Origin: Rhodococcus sp. B7740
GTDB lineage: Bacteria > Actinomycetota > Actinomycetes > Mycobacteriales > Mycobacteriaceae
Assembly: GCF_000954115.1 (NCBI RefSeq)
Contig: NZ_CP010797.1
Location: 310,001-374,000, forward strand
Length of the DNA stretch: 64,000 bases
Reading direction: 5' to 3'
Both the position numbers and the translations under genes were made by a program. The notes beneath the pieces are model-generated. The model was not told the DNA's origin and searched no databases. It worked only from the letters and a program-made list of their open reading frames with translations. Shown one piece after another: positions 43,143 to 52,185 of the stretch (position 1 is the first letter of the stretch; every line of letters starts with the position of its first letter).

Positions 43143-44406
43143 GTCTCTGGCCTTCCGGCGCGATCGTCTGTGCGGTCCGTTCCACCCGTCGGGTCGACCT
43201 ACCGCTCTGCAGGACCAGATGTACGGGGATGTCGAAGTCGTCGAGCAGCCGCAGTGCGGCGGTTGCCGCCTTCTTGTCTCGTCCGCGTTTCGAAACCAGC
43301 ACCACCACGGTCTCGACGTCACCCACGTCGAGGTGCTGCCACCACTGGTCCGATACGCCGAATTCTGCAGTGGCTCGGCGAGGTTCGGTTGTCCGGCCCT
43401 GATCGTGATCCGACTCCGACACGGCACTCTCGCCGACCAACAGGACGATCACGCTCTCGCCCTTGGGAGCAGCGTGTCGAGCGCCTCTCGAGGCAGTCCG
43501 GTCGCCGCGTTCGAGCGCAGCGATCCGCGCAGCTACGGCAGGCGGCACCGTATCGCCCGACTTCGGGTCGAAGTGTGCACCGTACTTGCGCGAGACCCGA
43601 CGGGCCCAGGAGCGAGAGGGCTTGCGTCCGAGGCGTCCTCGGAGCAGCACGATCAGTTCGGCCGCGACGATGAGAGCAGCGAGCGCTGCGACGAGTGCCT
43701 CCGAGACCGGTTTCGGAGATACCGGAGTGGTGCTCTGGTCGGGGTTCGACAGCACGACGAGTCGATCTCCGCCCGCTGTGGCCTGAACCTCGCTCAGGCG
43801 GGCGCGCAGATCGGCCAGCTCGGAGACGGCCGCGGGCCGACTCGGATCGTCGGGTGCCAGGGCATCGATTCGAGCCTGTTGCGCGTCGACTGCGGACTGT
43901 GCATCGCTCGTACGATCGCCGGAGTCGCGAATTGCATTGGCAGTGCTGGTGCTTGCCATGGTCGACACCATCGCCTCGGCCAGATCCGCGGCGAGTTCGG
44001 GAGATCGGGTTGTCACCGTCACGATGAGCAGTGCAGGCGAGGTGCCGGGGGAGAGCTCCACGCTCGAGGCGAGTTCCGCTGCGTCCATATCGGAATCGAC
44101 CTGAGCGAGTACCTCGTCGAGAACACTGCGATCGGTTGCCAGTTCCATGAACGGCGCGCGCATCTGCTCGATGAACGCGTCACCGGGGACAAGAGTCTGG
44201 GCCGGTTCGATCTCGGTGACGACCGACGCGGCGTACTGCTCGTCGGTGAGTTCGCTCCTGAGGTAGAACACCCCTGCACCGACCAGCAGCGCGATGACGA
44301 GGGCTGGCAGAAATGCTCGGCCCAGCTCACGCATGTGGCCGGCCAGGTCGATGGGTGGGGGTACGTCGCCTCGGTGTACGGCATCGTGGACGGACATCAA
44401 CCGCAT
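43132..44406 (-). CDS. Wzz-like chain-length protein with degenerate kinase-like tail
   Basis: A 424-residue polysaccharide co-polymerase. Two transmembrane segments (about 31-49 and 238-258) bracket an outer domain. The cytoplasmic part after residue 260 keeps a strand-helix order reminiscent of bacterial tyrosine kinases (VETVVVLVSKRGRDKKAATA and DDFDIPVHLVLQ), but no Walker A motif or tyrosine cluster is visible, so it is probably not a kinase. It would set polymer length with the Wzy-like protein. GGAAGGA precedes the ATG. A 234-base gap separates it from the flippase gene, so it may have its own promoter. Confidence 0.7.
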   Translation of the reverse strand: MRLMSVHDAVHRGDVPPPIDLAGHMRELGRAFLPALVIALLVGAGVFYLRSELTDEQYAASVVTEIEPAQTLVPGDAFIEQMRAPFMELATDRSVLDEVLAQVDSDMDAAELASSVELSPGTSPALLIVTVTTRSPELAADLAEAMVSTMASTSTANAIRDSGDRTSDAQSAVDAQQARIDALAPDDPSRPAAVSELADLRARLSEVQATAGGDRLVVLSNPDQSTTPVSPKPVSEALVAALAALIVAAELIVLLRGRLGRKPSRSWARRVSRKYGAHFDPKSGDTVPPAVAARIAALERGDRTASRGARHAAPKGESVIVLLVGESAVSESDHDQGRTTEPRRATAEFGVSDQWWQHLDVGDVETVVVLVSKRGRDKKAATAALRLLDDFDIPVHLVLQSGRSTRRVERTAQTIAPEGQRHAS

Positions 44407-44640
44407 ATCCTTCCGTCGTTGATGCGAGCGGATGTACCGCTTCGGCGATTCGTGGAGCCGACGGGCTCGATGATAGCCGGGGTCGGGTGTCGGTCGCGTA
44501 GCCGAGCCGCCCGTGAATGAAATTGCACATCAACAACATTGGAATAACAAGCACGGTGATTTGTTGCGATCGCGAAACCGAACTTCGAGTCCGGACCGAG
44601 CCGCCCGAATCGGACGATGTGTCCGTTGTTTCCGTGGTTC

Positions 44641-46167
44641 TCACTCGGATCGCGCACGGTGCCGTCCTTTCTCTGCCGCTCCCGGCAGTGGTGACTCGAC
44701 GAGTCCGATCGCAACGAGCGCGTAGAGCACGGTCGCGACCAGCAGCGCCGCCGCAGCGGAGACGAGCAGCCACAAGCCGGGGTGGTACTGCACCAGGAAC
44801 CAGCCGCCGACCGTCGCAGCTGCCGCGATCACGACGACGACCGAAATCGACCGCACAGGAAACAGTTTGGAAATCGGCATACTCCGCGCGATCACTGCCC
44901 ACAGCAGGACGAGCGTGGTTCCGATCGTCGCTACCGTGGAGATTGCAGCTCCGTCGTACGACATTCGCGGGATCAGAACGAGGTTCAACCCGACGTTCAG
45001 GGCCAGGCCGACCAACGCCACAACGGGGTAGTGTCGCTGCATTCCGGCCGATGCGAGCACGAAAATGCCCAGCATCACCAACGACATCAGCGCAGCGCCG
45101 ATCACGAGCAGACGGGCTGCGTGCGCTCCGTCGACGAAACGGTCGCCGTACAGCAAGCCGATCAGCGGCTCGGCGGACGGTACGAACGCCGCGACAGCCA
45201 TCGCCCCGAACAGTGCGAACAGCAGTGCAGCCGAACGTGTGCGCGCTCGAAATGCTGTCGTGTCGTGGGGCCACGACGCGACGAGCAGGGTGCTGATCGG
45301 TGCCACCGCGGCCAACACGAAGGTGTCGATCATGTCCGAGAATTTGTAGCCGATGGAGTACAGTCCCACGGCCTCGAACGTGTCGAGCAGGCTCAGCATC
45401 AACATGTCGATCTTGAGCATGGCGATGGTGAGAGCGAAGCCGATTGCCAGTGGTACGGCCTCTTTCAGATAGGGCCCCCAGCGACGGATTTCGATGTGCC
45501 GTGACGGTCGCAGACCCATGGAACGGTTGCCGATGCCGAAGCCCTTGGTCACCAACTTGAACACTTCGTTGGCCACGGCCGGGAGAACGAAGATCAGCAG
45601 GGTGGGGGCAAGCACGGCCGCCAGGACGGTCAAGGCCAATTGGAGTGCTTGGCCTGCGCTTTCGGCGACGGCCACCAGGACCAGGCGATGACGGCTCTGG
45701 AAGAGGACGCTCAGGGCGTGGCCCGGCGTGGCGAACACGACAACCAGCCCACCCACGACCGTGGCGAGAACCACTTCGCTCGGATACTGCAGCAGAAGAA
45801 CGTATGCAACGGCCAGCACGTACCCCAGCAGCCCGAGGACGGTCCGCAGAGCCAGGAACGACGATGCCGTTCGACCGATCTCCTCGGGATCGTCGTCCAT
45901 CAACTTGGCCAGCACGACGCGTCCGACACCCAGATCGGTGACGACGGACATCAAGCCGAGCAGCGCGAAGACGAAGCTGAACTGACCCCAATCGTCCGGT
46001 CCGAGGGACCGCGCGACCACGACGCTGCCTGCCCATCCCAGGGCTGCGATGATCACCCGGCTGATCAGGACGGCAATCGTGGCCTTGGCAGCGGCCTTCG
46101 GATCCGCGGCCACTGCACGGTAGTCGGGAGGTTGCTCGGTGCCGTCGAGTGCGAGGTCCTCGGCCAT
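44641..46167 (-). CDS. Wzx-type polysaccharide flippase
   Basis: A 508-residue membrane protein with 12-14 transmembrane helices, of the MOP/PST flippase family. It moves lipid-linked repeat units from the cytoplasmic to the outer face of the membrane. Typical features are WAGSVVVARSLGPDDWGQFS near the N terminus, VTDLGVGRVV, and a polar residue pattern within helices. ATG 46167 shares one base with the stop of the preceding glycosyltransferase (TGATG). Confidence 0.9.
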   Translation of the reverse strand: MAEDLALDGTEQPPDYRAVAADPKAAAKATIAVLISRVIIAALGWAGSVVVARSLGPDDWGQFSFVFALLGLMSVVTDLGVGRVVLAKLMDDDPEEIGRTASSFLALRTVLGLLGYVLAVAYVLLLQYPSEVVLATVVGGLVVVFATPGHALSVLFQSRHRLVLVAVAESAGQALQLALTVLAAVLAPTLLIFVLPAVANEVFKLVTKGFGIGNRSMGLRPSRHIEIRRWGPYLKEAVPLAIGFALTIAMLKIDMLMLSLLDTFEAVGLYSIGYKFSDMIDTFVLAAVAPISTLLVASWPHDTTAFRARTRSAALLFALFGAMAVAAFVPSAEPLIGLLYGDRFVDGAHAARLLVIGAALMSLVMLGIFVLASAGMQRHYPVVALVGLALNVGLNLVLIPRMSYDGAAISTVATIGTTLVLLWAVIARSMPISKLFPVRSISVVVVIAAAATVGGWFLVQYHPGLWLLVSAAAALLVATVLYALVAIGLVESPLPGAAEKGRHRARSE

Positions 46168-47219
46168 CAGACCACGCCTGCGGCTCGATATGCGCCGGCG
46201 GTGAGCTCTGCCGTTCGACGCCAGCTGATCTCGCGGGTTGCCACGGCTGCCGCGTCGACGAGGGCTGCGCGGGTATCTCCGTCGAAAGCGATGGGTTTCA
46301 TCGCCTGTACCCAGTCGTCCACGTTCTCCGATTCGACGAGAACGGCACCGTCGCCGACGACATCGGGGAGGGCACCGACGGCACTGGCGACGACCGCGCC
46401 GCCCGAGGCCATCGCCTCGACGGGCGGGAGTCCGTAGCCCTCGTACCGAGAGGCGTACGCAGTGATGGTCGCGGCAGCGTAGAGGCCGGGCAGATCCTCG
46501 ACGTCCACGTACCCGAGCCCCTGTGAATTGCGGGGGGCGTGGGGGCCGGCGGAGCCGGCCCCGGCCAGCAGGCACGGTAGTCCGAGACTCTCCGCTGCGT
46601 CCGCCACCAGCTGAACGTTCTTGCGAGGCTCCACCGTTCCGACCTGCATGACGAAACGGTCCGGCAGGTCGTATTTGCGTCGAACGGCGTCCACCCGGCC
46701 CTCGCTGGGGACGCGAGCCCACGCTGCGGGTGCCAGGCCGACCACCGTGGCGTCGCGCCCGCTGACCGCCTTGATTCGATCGGCGGTGAACTGCGAGACC
46801 GCGATGAGCAGATCTGCGCGACGCAGTGCGCGCCGTACCAGTCTCTGCTCACCCAGTGCGCGAAATCGACTGGAAGCCGACGGCATGTCGATGACCGAGA
46901 GGTCGTGCACCGTCGCAACGGTGAAGGCCTTGGTGAGGAACGGCAGGTCGACGTCGAGGCCGTGCACCACATCGCAACGACCGACGGGGAAGGCGCCGAG
47001 CACAGCGCGAGCCGCACCGCTGGTGACCGGCCTCTCCATCGCCGCGACCGAGGGTGGAAGATCGCCGACGGCGTCGCGCTGCACGCACGCGGCGAGATCG
47101 GTACCCGGTAGGCAATGTGGGAGCTCGTTCAGGAGTTCGCGAATGTAGGTCTGTACGCCGCTTCCGCCCGGTCGGAGGGCGAGCGCCCCGAAAACGATTC
47201 GTGTTGCGCTGCTGCGCAT
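46167..47219 (-). CDS. glycosyltransferase (GT4 type)
   Basis: A 350-residue GT-B enzyme with RPGGSGVQTYIRELL at the N terminus, FVMQVGTVEPRKN in the linker, and the donor-binding segment ASRYEGYGLPPVEAMASGG. The start codon lies 91 bases inside the end of the Wzy-like gene, in another frame, an unusually long overlap. The N-terminal sequence is typical of the family, so the overlap looks genuine. Confidence 0.87.
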   Translation of the reverse strand: MRSSATRIVFGALALRPGGSGVQTYIRELLNELPHCLPGTDLAACVQRDAVGDLPPSVAAMERPVTSGAARAVLGAFPVGRCDVVHGLDVDLPFLTKAFTVATVHDLSVIDMPSASSRFRALGEQRLVRRALRRADLLIAVSQFTADRIKAVSGRDATVVGLAPAAWARVPSEGRVDAVRRKYDLPDRFVMQVGTVEPRKNVQLVADAAESLGLPCLLAGAGSAGPHAPRNSQGLGYVDVEDLPGLYAAATITAYASRYEGYGLPPVEAMASGGAVVASAVGALPDVVGDGAVLVESENVDDWVQAMKPIAFDGDTRAALVDAAAVATREISWRRTAELTAGAYRAAGVV

Positions 47220-48502
47220 CCCACCACTCCTAACAAGAGCCAGAAATAGACATCGATCGGAAAGATCTCGAAATACGTGGAGACGAGACTGGCGAACATC
47301 GCGGCGACGATCGACGCACCGACTCCGAGGGCGAGCGCACCGTCGCTACCCGGTAGTGCCCGGGAGAGGCGGGTGCACCACAGCAACGACGTCACCAACA
47401 GCGCCACGACGGCCCAGAGGCCGATCGGCCCCAGTTCGAGCAGCGCCTTGATGTAGTAGTTGTCCGGTTGATAGTTGGTCGAGAGCCCTGATTGCGTGAA
47501 CGCGACGCCCTCGGCGGTGGAAATGCGGTCTGCGGCAGATCCGCTCGATCCCAGACCCGTCCCGAACGGATGGATCAGGATGCTGGCGATGATGTTGGCC
47601 CAGCCGTCGCCGCGTTGACCCAGGCTGCTCGACGAGAAGAAGACCGACGTGATCTTGGGTACGAAGGGGACCGTGACGGCGACGGCCACTGCCGCCAGCG
47701 CGAACGGCGCGGCGAGGTAGCGGAAACGCACGGCGATCAAGTAAACGGCCCCGACGGCGAGTCCGAGAATCGCCCCTCGCACGATCGAGCTGGACATCGC
47801 GATCACCATCATCGGAGTCGCGCAGAGGAACAACAGGTTTCGTCGCCGACGCGGATCGGCCAGCGCTACCGCACCTCCGACCAGCAACGCCAACATCACG
47901 TATAGGCCGAAGGGGAACGGCAGATTGAACGTGCTGAACGTACGCAGCAGTCCGCCCGATGTTCGGACCTGCGTGCCGTATTCGTACCCCAGCGACACCA
48001 GCGCGGCGGGACCGGCCACCAGTTGCGCTATGCCGACCGCCGACGTGAACACGCCCATGCCCATGAGAACGGAGACGAGGTGGTCCCGATCAGTGGCGTC
48101 GAACGGTGCGAGCCACATGACGACCACCAGCAGGATGTAGAAGAAGGTGACCTTGATGCCGAACACGCCCACGACTCCGTACGTGGCGAACGCCGACACG
48201 CTGCCGAACACGACGAAGACCGCAGCGGCCGGCCACCACGGCACGAACACTCGAGGCGACGAGCCGCGGACGTGCCGTGGTCGGCGCAACCACGCGCACA
48301 GGACAGTGAAGACGACGAGACCCTCCTTCCAGCCCGATACGATCCCTGGGAGGGGAACGAGAACCAGAAGTCCGTGCAGTGGAACAAGTCCGGCCAGCAG
48401 GAGAACCCCGCGCTGTGGCCGACGGTAGATCGCCGAGGCCACCGCGCAGCCCAGCGCGAGCACCAGCGCTGCGCCGACACCGAGCGCAACGTACGTGATC
48501 AC
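47129..48502 (-). CDS. O-antigen ligase/polymerase (Wzy-like)
   Basis: A 457-residue membrane protein with about 11-12 transmembrane helices and the large outer loop of the ligase family, containing TNYQPDNYYIKALLELGPIG. It would polymerise repeat units on the outer face, or ligate glycan to its acceptor. GTG 48502 is the start. The last 30 codons, after the final membrane helix, overlap the following glycosyltransferase. Confidence 0.85.
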   Translation of the reverse strand: MITYVALGVGAALVLALGCAVASAIYRRPQRGVLLLAGLVPLHGLLVLVPLPGIVSGWKEGLVVFTVLCAWLRRPRHVRGSSPRVFVPWWPAAAVFVVFGSVSAFATYGVVGVFGIKVTFFYILLVVVMWLAPFDATDRDHLVSVLMGMGVFTSAVGIAQLVAGPAALVSLGYEYGTQVRTSGGLLRTFSTFNLPFPFGLYVMLALLVGGAVALADPRRRRNLLFLCATPMMVIAMSSSIVRGAILGLAVGAVYLIAVRFRYLAAPFALAAVAVAVTVPFVPKITSVFFSSSSLGQRGDGWANIIASILIHPFGTGLGSSGSAADRISTAEGVAFTQSGLSTNYQPDNYYIKALLELGPIGLWAVVALLVTSLLWCTRLSRALPGSDGALALGVGASIVAAMFASLVSTYFEIFPIDVYFWLLLGVVGCAAAQHESFSGRSPSDRAEAAYRPTFANS

Positions 48503-48542
48503 GCGGTGCCCCGAACGCGGTCGTGTTCGGCGTAGACCACGA

Positions 48543-50021
48543 TCAGTCCTCGGCGCGCTTCAGAACGGCGAGAACCGTGAGAAACAGAATTTTGACATCG
48601 AGCCACACAGACCAGTTCTCGATGTAGTAGTTGTCCCACTCGGCGCGGTCGGCGATGGACGTCTGTCCGCGAAGGCCGTGCACCTGTGCCCATCCCGTGA
48701 CACCTGCCTTCACGCGATGCCTCTCTCCGTACCGACGGATCTGCATCTCGAACAGGTCGACGTACTCGGGGCGCTCCGGCCGCGGACCGACCAAACTCAT
48801 GTCGCCGCGAAGGACGTTGAGCAGCTGCGGAAGTTCGTCCATCGAGGTCTGTCGCATGATCTTTCCCACGCGCGTTCGTCGATCGACACCTTCGACACCG
48901 CCGGGCGCGTCACCGGCCTTCCGCTCGAACTCGGCGTCGGAGGCACGGGGAGGCCGCATGGAACGGAACTTCAGGCAATCGAACGGCAATCCGTCGCGCC
49001 CGATTCGCTCCTGCTTGAAGAAGATCGGTCCAGGGGAACTCAGGCGCACGAGCAGCATCAGCGTCAGGAAGACGGGGGAGAGCAGCAGTAGGCCGAACGC
49101 GGTCAGAACCCGATCGAGAACTCCCTTGAGTGCGAACTGCCACCCCTTGGGGTTCACGTGCGGTAGCACCATCAACGGCAGACCGCCGATGTGCTCGACG
49201 CGGGCGTTGACACCTACTGCGTCGTACAGCCTCGGCACCACCCACACTCGCATGCCGAGTCGATGCGCTGTCCTTATGGCACCGAGGAGCTCCCGATCCT
49301 CCGTCGGTGCGAACGCGACGATCAGTTCTTCTGCTGCCGTTCTGCGAGCGATGGTCTCGAAGTTGCTCGGAACTCCGAGGTGAGGCAGATCGGCCGGGTC
49401 GCCCGCCGAGGACAGGTCGGCGACCGGTGCCTCGCCCACGTAACCGACCGGAAGCAGACCGTACTCCGGGAATTGCCGTGTCCGTGAAACGAGTTGGTGG
49501 GCAATCGGATCGTTGCCCAACACGATGGTCGGTGCGGCGGAGCCGTACCTGGTTCGAATCAACCGCTGCACGACGACACGGATCAAGCGAGCAACGGCGA
49601 TCGTCGCGGCACTCGCCACCCAGATTCGCAGTACGACGGCACTCGGCCGATAGTCGGTGTCGGCCACGAACATCGAGACCATCAACGCCAGTGATGCGAA
49701 TGCGACGGCGGTTTCAGCCGGCCCGATCTCGTCGAGGAAGTTGCGCCGGAGTCCGCGGCGATACATCGACTTGGCGGCGAGGATGCCGACGAGGAGCGGC
49801 AGGAAAAGCCATGGCAGCCAGCCGGTCTCGGTGAGACTCCCCGAATACCACAGCAGTGCTGCAACCACGGCCACGACAGCAGCAAGGACGTCGACGGCCA
49901 CGGTGATCGCCGAGTGCCACGGATCGACTCGGAGTCGATCGACGAGTGTGCGAGTGTCGACGATTGTGTCCGCCTCGGCAGCCCGAGAGCTGGTGCGCAG
50001 TGAATCCAGGGTTTTGGGCAC
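48543..50021 (-). CDS. polyprenyl-phosphate sugar-1-phosphate transferase (priming)
   Basis: A 492-residue enzyme that begins polysaccharide synthesis by moving sugar-1-phosphate from a UDP-sugar to undecaprenyl phosphate. It has four to five N-terminal membrane helices, a nucleotide-binding-like middle (APTIVLGNDPIAHQLVSR), and the C-terminal catalytic domain: the re-entrant helix DRVLTAFGLLLLSPVFL, KQERIGRDG, FRSM, RQTSMDELPQLLNVLRGDMS, VGPRPE, and KAGVTGWAQVHGLRG. The WbaP/WcaJ/ExoY type is clear; sugar specificity is not. It is the first gene of the cluster. Confidence 0.93.
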   Translation of the reverse strand: MPKTLDSLRTSSRAAEADTIVDTRTLVDRLRVDPWHSAITVAVDVLAAVVAVVAALLWYSGSLTETGWLPWLFLPLLVGILAAKSMYRRGLRRNFLDEIGPAETAVAFASLALMVSMFVADTDYRPSAVVLRIWVASAATIAVARLIRVVVQRLIRTRYGSAAPTIVLGNDPIAHQLVSRTRQFPEYGLLPVGYVGEAPVADLSSAGDPADLPHLGVPSNFETIARRTAAEELIVAFAPTEDRELLGAIRTAHRLGMRVWVVPRLYDAVGVNARVEHIGGLPLMVLPHVNPKGWQFALKGVLDRVLTAFGLLLLSPVFLTLMLLVRLSSPGPIFFKQERIGRDGLPFDCLKFRSMRPPRASDAEFERKAGDAPGGVEGVDRRTRVGKIMRQTSMDELPQLLNVLRGDMSLVGPRPERPEYVDLFEMQIRRYGERHRVKAGVTGWAQVHGLRGQTSIADRAEWDNYYIENWSVWLDVKILFLTVLAVLKRAED

Positions 50022-50148
50022 ATCTACTTCCGGTGGCTAGTTCGGATCGGTGGTCCCGAATATCCCTTTTAATGTATACCGGGACGAAAGAGGCAACCCG
50101 GTCGACTTGTCAAAAAAACTCGAAGTCGGTTGTGGGCCGATAAATGCT

Positions 50149-50165
50149 AATACCCGATGGGTATT
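50149..50165. promoter_or_regulatory. palindrome between the polysaccharide and RHH-GAF genes
   Basis: AATACCC-GAT-GGGTATT: a perfect inverted repeat with 7-bp arms, in an AT-rich 151-base gap upstream of the polysaccharide cluster and just after the RHH-GAF stop codon. It could be an operator for the cluster; no T-tract supports a terminator. Confidence 0.45.
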
Positions 50166-50172
50166 GCGCCGG

Positions 50173-50880
50173 TTATTCGAAAATTCGCTCGCGAATGATC
50201 CACGCCAAATCCTGCAGTATCTGTACGTGGCCGGTAGTCCATTGACGGGGCTGCTGATCCCATACACAGAGGGTTCCGACGGAATGGCCCTCGTCGTCGG
50301 TGAGCGGGACTCCGAGGTAGGACACGAGCAGGTTGCCCTGCACCGACGGGTGATCCTTGAGCATGTCGTTGAGCCGTGCGTCCTCGACGACGAGTGGTTG
50401 TCCGAGATCGATCGCGTAGCGGCAGATCGATCCGTCGAGAGGAACCTCCTGCGCGCCACCGAGTTCCGCGGGCAGCCCGAGAGCGCTCTTGAAATACTGA
50501 CGTCTGTCGTCGAGCAGCGAGAACGCAGCCGACGGAACGCTGAGGGCATCGGCCACCATGGCGACGACCCGGTCGTACCCGGCGTCGGAGTCGGTGTCCA
50601 TCAAGCCCGTTCGGTTCACTGCGGCAAGCCTGTCCGGGTCGTCGATCGGGGTGCCGAACACTCGGGTGGCTTCGATCGGGTCGACACCGTTGTCCACGCC
50701 CTCCTGTAGAACTCGAAGCAGCGCACCGACCTCGGAATCGGGATCCTCGGACAGCTCTCGCACGATCTGATCGACCAAAGCGCGTCGAATGTATGCCTCG
50801 GGGGACAGACCCGACTTCTCCGCTTGTGTGGCCAGCAACTCGTTCAGGCGGTCGTCGAAACCGGGAAATCCTGTCGTCAT
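50173..50880 (-). CDS. RHH-like plus GAF domain protein
   Basis: A 235-residue protein. Residues 8-45 (FDDRLNELLATQAEKSGL then EAYIRRALVDQI) look like a ribbon-helix-helix DNA-binding segment. From about residue 95 to the end is a GAF domain (VPSAAFSLLDDRRQYFKSAL, PLDGSICRYAID, VSYLGVPLTDDEGHSVGTLC), a typical small-molecule or redox sensor. The combination suggests a ligand-responsive regulator. It lies directly upstream of the polysaccharide cluster on the same strand. Confidence 0.65.
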   Translation of the reverse strand: MTTGFPGFDDRLNELLATQAEKSGLSPEAYIRRALVDQIVRELSEDPDSEVGALLRVLQEGVDNGVDPIEATRVFGTPIDDPDRLAAVNRTGLMDTDSDAGYDRVVAMVADALSVPSAAFSLLDDRRQYFKSALGLPAELGGAQEVPLDGSICRYAIDLGQPLVVEDARLNDMLKDHPSVQGNLLVSYLGVPLTDDEGHSVGTLCVWDQQPRQWTTGHVQILQDLAWIIRERIFE

Positions 50881-51036
50881 TGTCCAGATGGTAGTACAGG
50901 CCGTGACGTCTCACCGACGCCCGAGTCACTGCATTCCATAATTCGGTTTTCGGCGTGGTTCTGCGGCCGAGGACCGAGACAAACCCAGCTGCGAAGCAGT
51001 ATTGCCGGTATTCGATTTCGAATTCACCGAGGTTGC

Positions 51037-51042
51037 TAACAT
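51037..51042 (+). promoter_or_regulatory. -10 box for a probable leaderless glycoside hydrolase mRNA
   Basis: TAACAT, preceded by TTGC, ends six bases before the ATG at 51049, and no ribosome binding site lies at a normal distance. Transcription starting at the ATG is likely. Confidence 0.4.
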
Positions 51043-51048
51043 CTGCCG

Positions 51049-52167
51049 ATGAAACCGAGTTCACCGCGGCGAGCGGCAACCGCGCTTGTAGTCGTGTTGT
51101 TGTCCCTGGCTGCCGGGTCGATGCCGGCGGCCGCATCCGTCCTGCGGGAGCAACAGGTACCGGGGGACAATCCGCCGTGTTCGCGGCAGTCGGATGCCGT
51201 TCGGATCGGAGTGTCACCGGGCGCTTCGATAGGTGCGCTGTCTCCGACGGATCTGGATCGAGAACTGACGCTCGCCCGCGACGCGGGGTCCTTCGCGGTT
51301 CGTCTCGACATCGATTGGTCTGCCATCGAGTCGACGCGGGGCAGGTTCGACTGGAGCCGAACGGATCGGGTGATCGATGCCGTTGTGGCCCACGGGATGT
51401 GCGTGCACGGCATCGTCGCGTACACACCGCGGTGGGCACGTGTAGCCGGTGCCGTCAACGATTCGCACTCCCGTCCTGCGAACCCTGCGACCTTCGCTGC
51501 GTTCGCCAAGAGCGTGGTTCAGCGGTACCAGAGCCGAATCAAGATATGGGAAGTGTGGAACGAGCCGAACATCGTGACGTTCTTCAAGCCCGTTCCCGAT
51601 GTGGCGGCCTATTCGGCGCTGCTTCGAGCGACCTACACGGCGATCAAGCAAGTACAACCCGATTCCACCGTGCTCGCAGGCGGGATGGCACCCTCCGAGG
51701 ACAAGGACGGCAACATCGCGGGTACGACGTTCCTGTCGAAGATGTACGCGCAAGGATCCAACAAGTACTTCGACGCCTTCAACGTTCACCCGTACACGTG
51801 GCCGTACCTACCCAACGACCCGGACACGGCGTCGTGGAACACCGCCATGAAGATGTGGTCCATGCGAGACACCATGATCGCAGGCGGCGACAGCGGCAAG
51901 CAGATCTGGATCACCGAGTTCGGTGCGCCAACCGGGACCGCACCCAACAGTGTCAGCGAGCAGGTGCAAGCGGACAGCATAGGGATCGTCCTCGATGCCG
52001 TCCTCGGCAACGACTGGCTCGGACCGGCCTACGTGTACAGCCTGCGCGACGCCGGCACCGATCCAGCAGACACCGAGCAGAACTTCGGCTTGGTGCAGCG
52101 CGATTGGACGCCCAAGATCGCCTACGGACGCGTCGACGCCTACGCCGCCGAGCACTCCGGACGCTGA
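51049..52167 (+). CDS. secreted clan-A glycoside hydrolase
   Basis: A 372-residue (beta/alpha)8 glycosidase with a signal peptide (hydrophobic residues 10-24, cleavage near AAA). The acid/base Glu172 is in WEVWNEPN and the nucleophile Glu290 in WITEFGAPTG, the two-glutamate retaining arrangement of clan A (GH5/GH39 and PslG-like enzymes). It is transcribed away from the polysaccharide cluster and may trim or degrade that polymer outside the cell, by analogy with PslG. The exact family cannot be fixed by eye. Confidence 0.82.
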   Translation: MKPSSPRRAATALVVVLLSLAAGSMPAAASVLREQQVPGDNPPCSRQSDAVRIGVSPGASIGALSPTDLDRELTLARDAGSFAVRLDIDWSAIESTRGRFDWSRTDRVIDAVVAHGMCVHGIVAYTPRWARVAGAVNDSHSRPANPATFAAFAKSVVQRYQSRIKIWEVWNEPNIVTFFKPVPDVAAYSALLRATYTAIKQVQPDSTVLAGGMAPSEDKDGNIAGTTFLSKMYAQGSNKYFDAFNVHPYTWPYLPNDPDTASWNTAMKMWSMRDTMIAGGDSGKQIWITEFGAPTGTAPNSVSEQVQADSIGIVLDAVLGNDWLGPAYVYSLRDAGTDPADTEQNFGLVQRDWTPKIAYGRVDAYAAEHSGR

Positions 52168-52185
52168 TCGACCGACTCTCGGCCA

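Noticed and set aside
44327..46036. 569-codon frame inside the flippase gene
   Set aside because: Arg-rich shadow of the flippase frame, with no membrane pattern or family match.
50073..50113. TTGACA and TATACA as a promoter for the polysaccharide cluster
   Set aside because: On the minus strand they are about 29 bases apart, far beyond a normal 16-19 base spacer.
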